From Ceratopteris richardii (taxonomy: Eukaryota > Streptophyta > Polypodiopsida > Polypodiales > Pteridaceae), in NCBI GenBank assembly GCA_020310875.1, contig CM035431.1, positions 15,927,267 through 15,991,266 on the forward strand: 64,000 nucleotides of DNA. Direction: 5' to 3'. This document shows, piece after piece, positions 52,300-63,520 of the stretch. The notes under the pieces were generated by a model. That model was not told where the DNA came from. It saw nothing but the letters and a program-made list of their open reading frames with translations, and did not search any database. Position numbers and translations under genes: made by a program. Each line of letters starts with the position of its first letter. The first letter of the stretch is position 1.

Positions 52300-54240
52300 A
52301 TATTTTTTTAAACACACACTTCTTCAAGCGAGACACTCATGTATCTTCTATTTAGGATGTAGTGAAAATACTTATAAATACACATAATCTAATAGACTCA
52401 TCCATCATCGTATGTGGGCAGAGACTGTACTCAATCTTATGTTCAGTCTCTTGTCTCTCTCTATTTTGTGTGTGCTTTTGTGAGATTTCATTACTCTACT
52501 ATCTTTGTGTACATGCGTCTACAAGATCCAATCATCAATCATCTTAAGAAACCTATTTTGCTAGCAAATTAAGATCTTTTAGTGTCACCTAATCCTACCC
52601 TTTGGGGTCTTGTGGCTTCCTTTAATCATGGGATTCCATGTACTAGTAACCAGCTTCCCCAATTGTTGGATTCCCACTTCGTGCACAAGGAGACTCTCAA
52701 GCTTCCATCATGCTAAAGTCTTCTGACTAGTTACATGCTAGTGGAAAAGCTTTGAAAGGGGATGGTGCACCACCAAGAGACTAGCTCTTGATCTCTAACT
52801 CATAATTAATGAAGCTCACAAAAACCAAAGAGATTCCTTTATCTCTCTTTGGTTTCCCTATTATGCCTCAAAAGTTTTGAGCTTATATATTTTAGCTGAG
52901 CTGAGCATCTTAAAATCCTCTAGTGCCCTATTGTCCCATGCTCGCTAATCATGTACTTGGCATTGGCGCCTACTTCATTCTGCTAGAAAACCAAAAAGTT
53001 AGGTCCAATTTTCTTGAGCAAGAACATAAAAGGCATTTATTCCACTAGTATGTTCAAGCATAGGCACATCATAATCTTCCACGATAAGGAAGCAATCCCG
53101 CCAAAATGTAGAAGAAGATGATAGCGTAATTTATGGATCAAGGGAGGGGAAACATGAAAAATCTTTATGAATATTTAGAGTATATGAATTGGGTGTAAAG
53201 AGCGCAAACAAATGCATCAATCGCATCATATTCCAAATACATTTAGTGCTCATTACTTTACTAATGATTCGGGTAACCATGATGTGAGTTTGAGTTGGCC
53301 TCCTAGCTACTCTCCTTTTTCCTCTCTTGTTGTCACACATAAAATTGGCATTTACTTAGATAACCTTGGTAATTAGTATCAAATAGTAGAGGTGCCTAGA
53401 GAGACTAACATCGCAAGAGTAGCGATGTCTACTAAAATATATAGGAAACGTGCTAACCAAGATCAAATACTAGGAAGCTTAGAAAAGTTATCATATTGGA
53501 CAAGATCCCTACATGCTATGAAGATTCCACATGGTTTCTATAAAGTAGATGTATATTTTGACCAAGATACAAAGGTGTTTTTGGGTCCATTTATATCGTG
53601 ATGTTCATGTATCTTTTCTTGTGGATACATTAGCTCAACAATCAAACAAGAGAAGCAATGACATATGTTGATGCGGAGGGATGAGAATACATTCCTCTCC
53701 TTGACATTTATCATGATCTCCATTCATATAAGGGAAAAGCACTCTTTGAAAATCAATTTCCAACTATGATGGTAACTCTAGAATTGTCTCTATACCCACA
53801 ATCTGGTCATGAAGTCCAAGGTCCAAGAATGACAATCCTCCCACCTCTAGAGGTCACTTGTTGCATGACAAATGTGTAGAATAGACATGGTGATCCTTGC
53901 CCTCATGAGGGTAAGTTCTACCAAGTGATTAGAGCCAACCAAGTGGATGATCTATTCATGCAATTTCATGCATTTGGAATTTCATTGTTAGGATGTATAA
54001 TGGCATTGTTCCAAGCATTGAAAACATAACAAATTTAATGCCTTGGTGACCTCTTTTAAGAATTTTTCATTAAATTTGCACCAACAAGTGTGAGACTTGA
54101 CACTCTAGATGAGATCCCAAGCTTCACACAAATCTCAAGTGAGATAACAACAGGAAAGTGTTAGAAGATTTAAGAAGTATGTGGGAAGAATACCAAAATC
54201 TCACTTTGATGAATAATTACTGGTGAGATTGTGGGAAATT
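52300..54240. other. No gene recognised
   Basis: About 1.9 kb. CTTATAAATACAC near 52371 is TATA-like and is followed by pyrimidine-rich sequence as in an LTR or promoter, but no partner repeat is visible. Two 69-codon frames (53340-53131 minus, 53392-53601 plus) match nothing I know. Confidence 0.4.
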
Positions 54241-54249
54241 AGGTAGGCT

Positions 54250-55290
54250 CATAACTAATACCACAGGTTCATAGTTCCATAGTTCCAGGATCTACAACAT
54301 AGAATCCAACAATCTTCCAATATTGACAAAACATGAACATACCACACTTAATCATACAAATGATGAGACAAAGATAGAGAAAGATTAGACAACATGTGTA
54401 AAGTGTTACGTAAGCCACTACTTGCTCACACTATCATATATACAAATGTCAAATTACAATGTGGGAGTCAAAATCTCAACCACTCTATGTGAACAAAAAT
54501 AGATGGATGAGTGAATGTACAAAATTTACAAGAATATTTAGATGTAGGGATAGAAATCTGAATATGTAGATGTATGATCTGATAGGTTGTAGAAGAGTGT
54601 ATATGAGTGACAGAAGGAGGAAAGATCAATTAGAAACTGATATTCAGCAAACCCTAATCTAATTTTAGGCTATGGAAGATCCTAAATCAGATGTGTGTGT
54701 GAAAGATCACATACTTACAAAATTAGTATAGAATGCTCACATGTTGCTATCAGAAATCCTCATACTCATGTGAACACACCTTCTCTAATACCTCATCCGA
54801 ATGCATGTAGCATGCATGTACTGATTCTCCTTCAAATATGCCGAATAGGACTCCCCCTGATATGGATGCCACTACCTCCATAAACTCCAAGTAGTACCTC
54901 TGTGCATAAGGAGAATATGTACCTGAATTCTTAACATAAGATGCAAAGCTTATGTTAACCTCCATCCAATGTCTTTGAAGTACACCGAAATCTTCATGTA
55001 GAAGACAATCTTCAAATACATTATGTAGATGGTTGATCCACACCACCAAGCTGCTGATGGGCAAGTCCTCTCCATAAGCAAGAGTGTGAGCACACTCTTC
55101 TCCAAGAAGAACTCCATAGCTGCTCCTCAACATGATCCTAGAGTGCACCATGGCTGCCCCATGTGTGCTAGAGCACCACCTCTACTTAGGGACCAAAGCT
55201 GGCATTGCAGTTGGTGTAGGATTTCTAACAAAGTGACCCAAGACTCTCTTATATAGGTTTTAAAGCTCCATGCAAAAAACTCACAAAAAA
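54250..55290 (-). repeat. LTR related to element A, decayed, probably solo
   Basis: Shares TATGAATGTCAAATTACAATGTG-type sequence (54437-54462), CAGCAAACCC..AAT (54645), CACTCTTCTCCAAGAAGAACTCC (55093), CTCCTCAACATGATCCTAGAG and CTTATATAGGTTTTAAAGCTCC (55240) with the A LTRs in the same order and orientation. Edges could not be fixed. No copia coding region adjoins it. The 133-codon minus-strand frame inside it (55151-54750) is chance. Confidence 0.5.
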
Positions 55291-55334
55291 GTGCTTTATT
55301 TTAATGACATCACTTTTCAAATTGCCTTTGCTTT

Positions 55335-57170
55335 AAGAAGATAGCCTTTGCTTTTAGAATTTGACCCAACAAAAATACATTTCACTACTTTATCATCCAA
55401 CTTCCTACGTTGTTTTTCAAGCACTAATGCATAAGGAAAACAACCAAAAACACACAAGTGAGCAAAAAATGGCTTGTGACCATGCCAAGGCTCATATGGA
55501 GTGATATACTACAATGCTTTAGTGGGACACCTGTTAAGTACATATGCTACACACATGATAGCCTCAAGCTAGAAACTATGTGGTAAAGGGTGACTCTTGA
55601 CCATACACCTAACCATCTCCATGAGTGACATGTTCTTCTGTTCAGCAACTCCATTGTGTTGAGGTGTATATAGCACTCTACATTGATGTTTATCCCAAGT
55701 TCAGCTAGAAATGCATTAGAGTCAGAGGAGATATACTCCCCCCCTCGATCAAAACGAAGGGTGCCCATTTTACATGCTGATAGATTTTCAGCCAAACCAC
55801 AAACTGTTTGAAGCACATAAATACTTTGGACTTTTCTTTTCATGGATATACCCATGCATGCGTGGAAAAATCATCGATGATAGTCATAAAGTAAAGATAG
55901 CTTCCAAAAGACGGTGTCTGCATAGGACCACAAATATCATTATGAACAAGCTACAATTTCTGAGTAGCTCAAACTGAACCATCTTTTGGAAAGGAGGAAG
56001 GCTGCATTTTTGCCAAAGTACAGCCTTCACAAACATGTTTACTAGGTTCCTCAAGTTTGTGCAAAGACGACACCATTTCAGATTATTGCAAGTGTAGCAA
56101 ACTCACAAAATGCAAATGACCAAAGCATGCATGCCAAAGCTTTGCATGTGACATAGCCTGAGAACCATGTACTACACATGCCAAATCATTCACAATTTTT
56201 TCATAGTCTATGAGCTTATACAACCCACAACATAAAATGCCAGAAGCAATAATCACATCGCCATTTAACAAATTATGTACTATACATCTATCATCAAAAA
56301 ATTTCACAACCATGCCAATCTTGGCTAAAGCTAAAACTGATAATAGATTCTTCCTTATTCATGGCACAAATAAAGCATCTTACAATGGAAAAGGAATACC
56401 ATCAGCAGACGTTAGAATGATCTTACCAACTCCCATGATAGGATAAGAGGAGTTGTTGGGTACAGGTTATAGTTTTTCCTATAGGGGCAGGCTCCAGTGA
56501 AGTGAAGAAATTGCACTTTGAGGTAATATGTTTGGTTGCCCCACTATCAAAGTACCAAACATCTGAGTCTACTACAGACATACACTGTTCAAGAGAAGAT
56601 GGATGAAAATTGCAAATTGTAGTAAATGCCCATTCTTCATTATGCACTAGATTAGTTGACTTTGTTTTTGGTGTAGAGGCCTCTGCAACAACCATTCTAG
56701 CCTCTTTTTTCCTTGCCTCTTTTGCAGCCAGTTTTGGATGATTCTTTATGACATGATCATTTGCTTTACAATACTTACAAAACAGTTTCTGCTTTTTTTT
56801 TTACTTGTCGTCTCTGTCATCCTTCTTTGATTGTGCAGAATTGGCAGATTTCTCCTTACTAGTAGAAGAGCTCCATTTACCTTTGCCCTTGTGACTAGCC
56901 AGAAAAGCTTGATTTGCAACATGCATAATGGACCTGTTTTGTCAAGACTAATCTTCTTGCAACAGAACAAAGACTAAATCCTCAAATATTTTGGATTGCC
57001 TTTCATCATCAAAGGATGAGTATAAGCAAAACTATGATATGAATTGGGAAGACCATTCAGAATAGTCTACACAAGTGAACTGCTAGGCAAGACTTCATCA
57101 GTAGAAAACAACTATTCTTTCAAATCGTTGATCTTTGACAGAAACCTATCCATGGAATCACCCTCATTCA
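55335..57170 (-). pseudogene. Element G: gag C-terminus, protease and integrase remains
   Basis: Minus-strand pieces in order: a zinc knuckle LFCKYCKANDHVIKNH (first Cys present, last Cys now His), MVVAEASTPKTKSTNLVHNE, WYFDSGATKHITS with an intact protease DSG, VVKFFDDRCIVHNLLNGDVI, LWHACFGHLHFVSLLHLQ, AENLSACKMGTLRFDRGGEY and integrase C-terminal remnants. At least eight frame changes or stops. Its main value is as an outgroup for element B. Confidence 0.83.
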
Positions 57171-58061
57171 CATTGCAAGAATAAATGAACCCTGCATGGG
57201 CCTTTTAGATTAAGGAGTGATTAGTGATGGACCAATGAGAAGAGGGTGGTGGCCACAGTCTAGTCCCTAAATTACATAGGCTAGGCCTAGTCTTCCCTTG
57301 TTTTTGTGTGGTCAAAGAGCAAAAAACCACCTAAAACTCATGGTTTTCTCCACTTGAATGGTTTTTGAATTCTTGGAATTGATTTTGAGCTGTTGGATTG
57401 AGTCCAAAATCCAAAGGTAGAGCTTGAAAGACAAAAGTCAAGGCGCCCTTGCTTTATGACCCTTGGATTGGCTTTAGATCTTGTGGCTAAGATCAAATGA
57501 AGCTTCAAATAGGCATCTTTTCTTCATGACCCTTGGATGGGGCTTAGATCTAAGGGCTCTGATTGAATCCCATGTGATTTGAGTGCCTTAATTTATGGCC
57601 TTTAGATTAAGCCTTGATCCAATGGCTAAGATGGTTGCCATGATGATCATGGGCGCCTTTTGTTCTCCCCCCTTAGATCAAAAGATGATCCGACGGCTCC
57701 TATGACCTGCGCTTTGAAGATCAGCCCCAAATCCGGATATCCGTCAGATTTGGATGAATCCAAGGGCCTAAAATTGAGCTCCCAAAAAAGCATGCTTGAA
57801 TAGGACAAAAATCCCACGAATTTTCTTGCCTTCTCTCTCTAGAGGCCCTTCAATTTAATCTAAGCCATTGAATTCAAATATCCAAGGGCTCAAAATATTT
57901 TAATTTAGTAGTTTGAATATGAAAGATATCAAATATTATTTTATTTGAGAATACCACTGGTGGTTTTGTATGCTCCCTCAAACCACTAGATTAAGCATTT
58001 TAATCCCTAAAAATTAGGAATCCTTACATGGCCCATGCAGGGTTCATTTCTTCCCCTAATG
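57171..58061. mobile_element. TIR element (about 890 bp) nested in element G
   Basis: The ends are inverted repeats: left AAATGAACCCTGCATGGGCC and right GGCCCATGCAGGGTTCATTT, with further partial pairing outward (CATT..GAA / TTC..AATG). Outside them the gag of G resumes exactly (CCTCATTCA | ATGTGCTCACTC, as in element B CATTCATGTGCTCACTC). The interior is non-coding and holds four imperfect repeats of CCTTGGAT..GGCTTAGATCT..GGCT. A second, diverged copy of one end is at 63285. The target duplication is not clear, so the superfamily is open. Confidence 0.72.
57420..57660. repeat. Internal repeats of the TIR element, about 65-75 bp unit
   Basis: Blocks CTTGGATTGGCTTTAGATCT, CTTGGATGGGGCTTAGATCT, TTTAGATTAAGCCTTGATCC and CCTTAGATCAAAAGATGATC recur at roughly regular spacing, each followed by a variant of GTGGCTAAGAT. 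Confidence 0.6.
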
Positions 58062-58505
58062 ATGTGCTCACTCTCCAATTGTTTTCGGAGGTAAGCAACA
58101 CAAGTCTCATTCCTTGCCTGGTACGAAGTGATAAGTGTATCCCAACCATCCTGCATGGTTCTACAAGAGTGAATGTGAGGAATAATGGCATGTTTGATAG
58201 ACAAAGTTATCAATGCATGTGCTTGAGCAACTCTGCTATCGCAACGAATTTTCTCTCCAGTAGGTGAAGCAAAAACGGTAGCATGAATAGGAATCTGCAA
58301 AATATCATGATCTTTTATGCCATCTGCATCAGCTTCAGTACCTGTATTTGCAGGTATAATAGGATGTTTTTCAACCCTAGACAATATTCCACAATCCTTT
58401 TGTGAACAATACATGATGCATCATGTAAGCCCATAATGGGTAATTTGTAGGATCCAACGTATCCTCAACAGCCAACATACAAAATACATCATTGCTTTCA
58501 GCCAT
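58062..58505 (-). pseudogene. Element G: gag N-terminal part
   Basis: The ATG at 58505 begins MAESNDVFCMLAVEDTLDPT, NYPLWAYMMHHVLFTKGLW and, after a frame change, ILQIPIHATVFASPTGEKIR, AQAHALITLSIKHAIIPHIH and YLRKQLESEH, residue for residue the element B gag. The frame is cut by the TIR element at 58061. Confidence 0.85.
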
Positions 58506-58792
58506 GGCCACTGACTAAAATACCTTGATGCAAAAGATTTATTGTATCTCAAAAAGTTGAACAAGACTACTCTCTCAAGTTGTGCTAACCTTGTAGTAGA
58601 CTTTGAGATGCTTATACTAGTGAACCAAAACCTATAAATATAATTGGCACAAAAAGACAAAATAGCCTACACAAGCATTGTGATAGTGCATTCGGAGGCC
58701 GAAACGAGCTCTAAGTATGCTCACCAAATTTTATGTGATTCTAAGACTGTGGCCGAGGGGTGTCGACGATGCCCTAAATGAAGCAGCGATGT

Positions 58793-58804
58793 GCTTTGAT
58801 ACCA
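58793..58804 (-). other. Element G primer-binding site
   Basis: The minus strand reads TGGTATCAAAGC, one mismatch, two bases from the LTR, as in element B. Confidence 0.82.
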
Positions 58805-58806
58805 AT

Positions 58807-59062
58807 TGTTGGAGTTTGAGGTCTATGGAAGCATATGAACAACACAAGGAAGAAGAAAAAGAAGAAGAAGAAGAAGAAGAAGAAGAAACTTGGAGCACAA
58901 CACACAATACTAAATGTATTACCACTAGAATGTACAAAGATAAGTAACCGGTTAGGGCAATATGCTTACATAAAAGCCAAGGGAAGAAAACCTCCTAAAG
59001 AGGGAAAGAAGTAACCTGGTGGTCCTAGTTGTTCACACATATCACTACCTAAATATATCAGT
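58807..59062 (-). repeat. Element G 5' LTR with expanded GAA tract
   Basis: TGTTGGAGTTTGAGG to AAATATATCA aligns with the 230-bp element B LTR. It is longer because a GAA run (58849-58888) has grown from the four units of B to about thirteen, interrupted once. Confidence 0.85.
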
Positions 59063-59980
59063 AGAGATCACCATCATATGTATCCTAGGATGTCTACTTA
59101 CACCATTTGCACGTGGAAGGATACTCAAGGGATGCATAGAGAACAGCCCCCCTAACCAATAGATACACCTCCAATGGAACATGATTCTTGCACACATACC
59201 TAATAGTCATGGAATACATGCAAACCCAATGATTCCAAGAGCTATAGATATACCTCTTTGAGTAACTTAGAAACCACAATAGTTAGTGAAAGACTAGGAA
59301 TTGGTTGCTCCATTACCCACACATCATTGAATAAGATCACTAATGTTTATAAGCTCAGAGAAAGAATAAGAAACTTTTTGTTCTGACACTCTTCATGTAT
59401 AGAAAGCAGGTGGGAAAGTTCAGAAGACCAAGGAATCTTTATGGATGTTGTATTCTACTTTAATAAGTATCGATTGAGCGTCTTAGAGGTGATAGAAGCC
59501 TTTAAGCCCCCAAAACCCCTCCCACGTGCACAGCACACAAGGAGGGTGGAGGATATGAGCCAAGAGGAGAAGGAACCTCTCATGTAGTCATGGAGGTGCC
59601 GAGTTGGGTGGATGAGTTCTAGTTCTGATGCGTTCCAAAGTATGGTGCACGGAGGGCGCTTTAGGCAAGTTTTGAAGATACGAACCTTGAAATAACAACC
59701 CTTAAAGAGTGAGTTGTGGCTTGTCTTCTTAAAGAAAACTTCAATAGCACATGTTTCAATAGCTCCAAAATTTTAAACAAAAAAAAAAACAAATAGGTAG
59801 TTGGTTTGAATCATTGAAGCACCTACATCTGACTTTAATTGGGAATAATCTTCAGCGCTTAAAAGTCAGCTTCCTATCAAAAGTTCAAAAGCTTGTGGAG
59901 GTATAAATTCCAAATGATGTGCATATATTCACTTTGAAATTATTACGGTTATCCGAGTAGCAAGGTACCGTCAAAGAAAC
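59063..59980. other. No gene recognised
   Basis: Less AT-rich near 59500-59650, where the plus strand is open for about 32 codons (EAFKPPKPLPRAQHTRRVED) before a stop. No match is known to me. Confidence 0.35.
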
Positions 59981-60054
59981 GATGGCTGATTTAGTGAGCC
60001 AGTTGCAATTTCATATTACAAAAGAGTTTATAATTACACATGCACTGTTTAGTA

Positions 60055-60127
60055 TGTCTCTCTCTCTCTCATTCTCTCTCTCTCTCTGTGTCTCTCTCTC
60101 TCTCCTTGTGTCTCTTCATCTCCCTCC

Positions 60128-60219
<92 letters not shown>
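60055..60219. repeat. (TC)n microsatellite
   Basis: Imperfect TC-rich sequence becomes a pure (TC) run of about 79 bases at 60141-60219. The Ser-Leu frames through it are simple-sequence artefacts. Confidence 0.96.
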
Positions 60220-60220
<1 letters not shown>

Positions 60221-60223
<3 letters not shown>

Positions 60224-60690
60224 GCTGCTTCAGTCAGGCTATGTGCAATCTATTGTAGTTTCTAACATTTCTTCGATCCCTAAATATACAGGCACACAAC
60301 GTATATGCAAATAACTGCGTAATCAGGAAAATAAACACACATATGCATCTATACTATCAATCATACGTAAACAGGTACATAAATACATATGCATATACTC
60401 ATGGTAACATGTATTCATAATTTTTTCAGCCATAAAAATACAAACTCCCAAGCATACTGCACTTTTAGACACACGGGTGTCTGTGCGCGCAGACACATAT
60501 AAAATCAAGTGTATAAATGTACACAAATCAACACACAAGAAAGCATTCCATCATAGATGAGCACGCATGAAACTCAAAACATTAACTCATCCACAGATGT
60601 AAAAGAGAAACATGTAAGCAATAGATACTATGAGAATCAGTTATCTGTGAACACAATTACATGCACAAACATACATACGGATAAATCCTA
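60221..60690. other. No gene recognised
   Basis: AT- and CA-rich sequence without frames above 71 codons or recognisable repeats. Confidence 0.4.
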
Positions 60691-60693
60691 ATT

Positions 60694-60914
60694 GATAAAT
60701 GCTGAAACTAGGAGAGGTTGCGTCTAAGCGTAGGCGTGAACAAGGGAATCAAACCCTGGAAGATTTGATACAATAGAGTATGTATAGAAGGTACAAGCCT
60801 TATAGATAAATGCTGAAACTAGGAGAGGTTGCGTCTAAGCGTAGGCGTGAACAAGGGAATCAAACCCTGGAAGATTTGATACAATAGAGTATGTGTAGAA
60901 GGTACAAGCCTCAT
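60694..60914. repeat. 111-bp tandem duplication, nearly perfect
   Basis: GATAAATGCTGAAACTAGGA to GGTACAAGCCT is present twice in a row (60694-60804, 60805-60914) with only about two or three differences, so it is recent or an assembly artefact. Each unit holds, on the minus strand, GGTTTGATTCC, one mismatch from a Pol III B box, but no convincing A box. Confidence 0.9.
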
Positions 60915-61223
60915 CATTTAACTCAGTTGCAAATGCACACAGATTTTTTCACTAAACGTGTGTGCTTCTTTGTCCCATACTAAGCATACTATAAATGTAT
61001 GAATTTGACTACTGCCTATTAGTGTCTCGCAGTGGTCCTCTTCGAAAGATGATTAGGTTGACGAGCCTAAAGGTTTTTTATGCTCAATTGACTAACAAGA
61101 ATACTCTTTTAGGATTTAGAAGCGTTCCTTCTCACATTCAAGATACTTCATTTTTTTATCTGAGCACTGCATTAGTCTTCCATGCCCATTCTGCTACGCT
61201 TTCGCCTGCATGCATAAAAGCAA

Positions 61224-61237
61224 CATAGTAGAGGAAT
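61224..61237. repeat. SINE target-site duplication, left copy
   Basis: CATAGTAGAGGAAT matches CGTAGTTGAGGAAT at 61411-61424 at 12 of 14 positions, flanking the SINE. Confidence 0.65.
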
Positions 61238-61410
61238 GTCCGAGCCCCCGTAGCCTAGTGGCTGATGCCTTAAAGCTCTAAGAGAAAATCCTGAGTTCAA
61301 GTCTTGGCTGGACATGTCCATAAGTCTTTCATGATGGGTGCCTCTACCTTACGAGGTTGGATGTGTGAGTGTATATTTCCAATTCCTTGTACTATCAAAA
61401 AAAAAAAAAA
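61238..61410 (+). mobile_element. Full-length tRNA-derived SINE, about 173 bp
   Basis: A box TAGCCTAGTGG (61251-61261) fits the consensus completely; B box AGTTCAAGTCT (61294-61304) fits at 10 of 11 positions, 43 bases apart. The body of about 80 bases ends in TTGTACTATC and a run of 14 A (61397-61410). Imperfect 14-bp target duplications flank it. SINEs are transcribed by Pol III from the internal promoter and mobilised by a LINE; the oligo-A tail fits L1-type priming. No coding capacity. Confidence 0.82.
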
Positions 61411-61424
61411 CGTAGTTGAGGAAT

Positions 61425-63284
61425 TCTGAGACCGATATTGGAGAAAAACATCAAACAGAGAAAATCATATGAAGATCCTAAAGCCACAAATAAGAGCAAG
61501 AACTTGTTATTAGTAGATGATTACTGTGTTGAAGTACCATGGAAAAACTAACGATTGAGAAGATGCCTTGCGACTCCAATCTTCATGACAAATATTCCCT
61601 CATGAAGATAGTGAAGATGGCATGCGACTCCAATCCTCTTCATATAAATAGCTTAGGTAATGAGAGCCAGCCTCAGCGTTGCCTTCAGAAAGCGTGATAC
61701 TTCGTTTTTTTCTGTAAACATTCTTTTGCACTACAGATAAGAAACCTTACTTTACAGATAAGCAACCTCTTTTTTACCTCCTTTCTATGTACGCCGTACC
61801 TTTCTGGATGCGCATCTAGTGCTGAGGATTTTAGCATGATTTTTTCTCTTTTTTGCTTTTTTTATTTCTTCAACATATTTGATTTGAAAGGGATTTTTTT
61901 GAGTCCACACATCCAAAAGTCCTCATTTACTTTCTTGAATTCAAACATCTCTTTTGTTCATCATCTGTGCGCAATCTTAATTCAAGACAAAGGATGCCAA
62001 AACATTGAACTGTTCGGAGAAAGACATCTCTTTCATTTCTCAAAATGCAAGCATGTTTGGTAGGCTTCCAATGTGTATTCGACTCTTTCGAAACTATTTT
62101 CACTTGATGGGGATTAGTTGATTCATGATATTGCATGGTTACTTGTGCACTCTATCACATTCCCATCTCATGGAAGTATGGTTTGTATATCTACGCTCAG
62201 GTATACTTTATCATTCTTAATTTTTCTCCCATAGCTCAATTTTTCCATATTGTCCTTTAGTGGTATATTTCTACCACTAGTGTCCATGTCAAAGGCTAAA
62301 TGGCCACTAGACACTTTGTATATGTTCTTTAATGAAAAATATAGTGCCCTCGGTAGCCACATACTCAAGGTTCTACTACATTTGTAAAATCAAGGAAACT
62401 TGAATTCATGCTCTATGTGTATTTCCTAGGTCTACATATTCTATAGGTCTATGCAAAACATCATGTGGGTCATCCGGAGCTCGGTCTTCTAGCATTATGC
62501 CATGGTTGTGGATTTCTCACAAAAAATACTCCAACGTGGTGCATTGCCATCACTACCCTTTTGTTCCTTAGCCTCTCTTGCATTTAGTGCACCCCCATCA
62601 ACAACTACTTTCTGAATGTACCCACTTTTGCAAATAATACCTTCAAGTAATAAGTTAAAAACATTATACATAGTTTTGGAATGTATTGATTGGCCTTCAA
62701 ATGGTTTTTGAGGTCTTTTCTTGCAAGTACTATATATAGAGTTTTATATATTCCTTTGTGTATATGTACAACATCTACTATCTACTTGTAATGAATACAT
62801 GTATGATAGGTAGGATGCAATGTTACTCTATGTTTGATAGATGAATTTAGCTGACATATACTACATGTAGTCCGAGAGTCCTTCACTTAACATACATCCT
62901 TAGCCACGAATAGTTTTCTCTAATCTTTTGATATGTTGTAGTAAACCCTTTATGCCTAGCCCATAATATATCATACATATTTTCATAGCTTCCGATTGAA
63001 GATTTCGCCTACCAGTTACCCTTTTTGGAATCATCATTTTCCCTCTTACATGTCTCAAAATTATAAGATCGTTTCATAAGATTTTTTATTTTATTTTTTG
63101 ATCAATGAGAATATGGTTCTAACGTAGTACTCAAATACTTTATCTTTTCACTCTCCTTCATACTCATCATCTTCAAATTTTCAATACCAAAAGCACATGG
63201 ATCAAACTTTATTACATTTACGTACATCTTTGTTTCATTCTGGAGATTATATTCATACTTTGCTCTAGATGGAAAATCTCTAAA
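61425..63284. other. No gene recognised
   Basis: About 1.9 kb. A short motif GAAGATG.C.TGCGACTCCAAT occurs twice (about 61560 and 61613), and CATATAAATAGC near 61640 is TATA-like, followed by sequence that could be a 5' leader, but no substantial frame follows. Minus-strand frames of about 66-69 codons match nothing I know. Confidence 0.4.
61640..61648 (+). promoter_or_regulatory. Possible TATA box
   Basis: ATATAAATA is a good plant TATA box sequence, placed after two copies of a 22-base motif. Without a downstream frame or transcript this is only a hint. Confidence 0.22.
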
Positions 63285-63520
63285 TTAGGGGAAATTTTGA
63301 ACCCTGCATGGCCGTGTAATTATTCTTTACTTTTAAGAATTGAAAAGATTAATCTACATGATTAAAGTGGCATACAAAATCATTAATCATTCACTCAAAT
63401 AAAATACTTTCTAATTCACCTTTCTATTTGAATTATCAAATTGGAAATTTTATAGCCTTTGGATGATAGAATCAAATGGCTTAGATTAAATTGGTTGCAA
63501 GATGGGAGAGAGTGTGTTTT
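63285..63520 (+). repeat. Second, diverged copy of the TIR element (one end)
   Basis: GGGGAAATTTTGAACCCTGC then ATGGCCGTGTAA corresponds to the right-hand end of 57171-58061 read outward-in. Further blocks CTCAAATAAAATA, CCTTTGGATGATAG and AATGGCTTAGATTAAATTG follow in the same order. Similarity fades after about 63500, and the far TIR is not seen before the window ends. Confidence 0.6.

Larger units (their letters stand above)
55335..59062 (-). mobile_element. Element G: truncated relic of the element B family, with a nested TIR element
   Basis: Colinear with element B from its integrase C-terminus to the 5' LTR (B positions 5331-8212), at a level where whole sentences of sequence are recognisable but most frames are broken. 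RT, RNase H and the 3' LTR are absent; sequence starts abruptly near 55335. A TIR element (57171-58061) sits within its gag. Confidence 0.85.

Noticed and set aside
54750..55151. 133-codon minus-strand frame
   Set aside because: It lies wholly within sequence related to the A LTR and has no domain.
58717..58947. Glu-rich frame through the LTR of element G
   Set aside because: The Glu run is the GAA expansion read as codons.
59982..60314. Frames of 72-110 codons with Ser-Leu repeats
   Set aside because: Produced by the (TC)n tract; no conserved flank.
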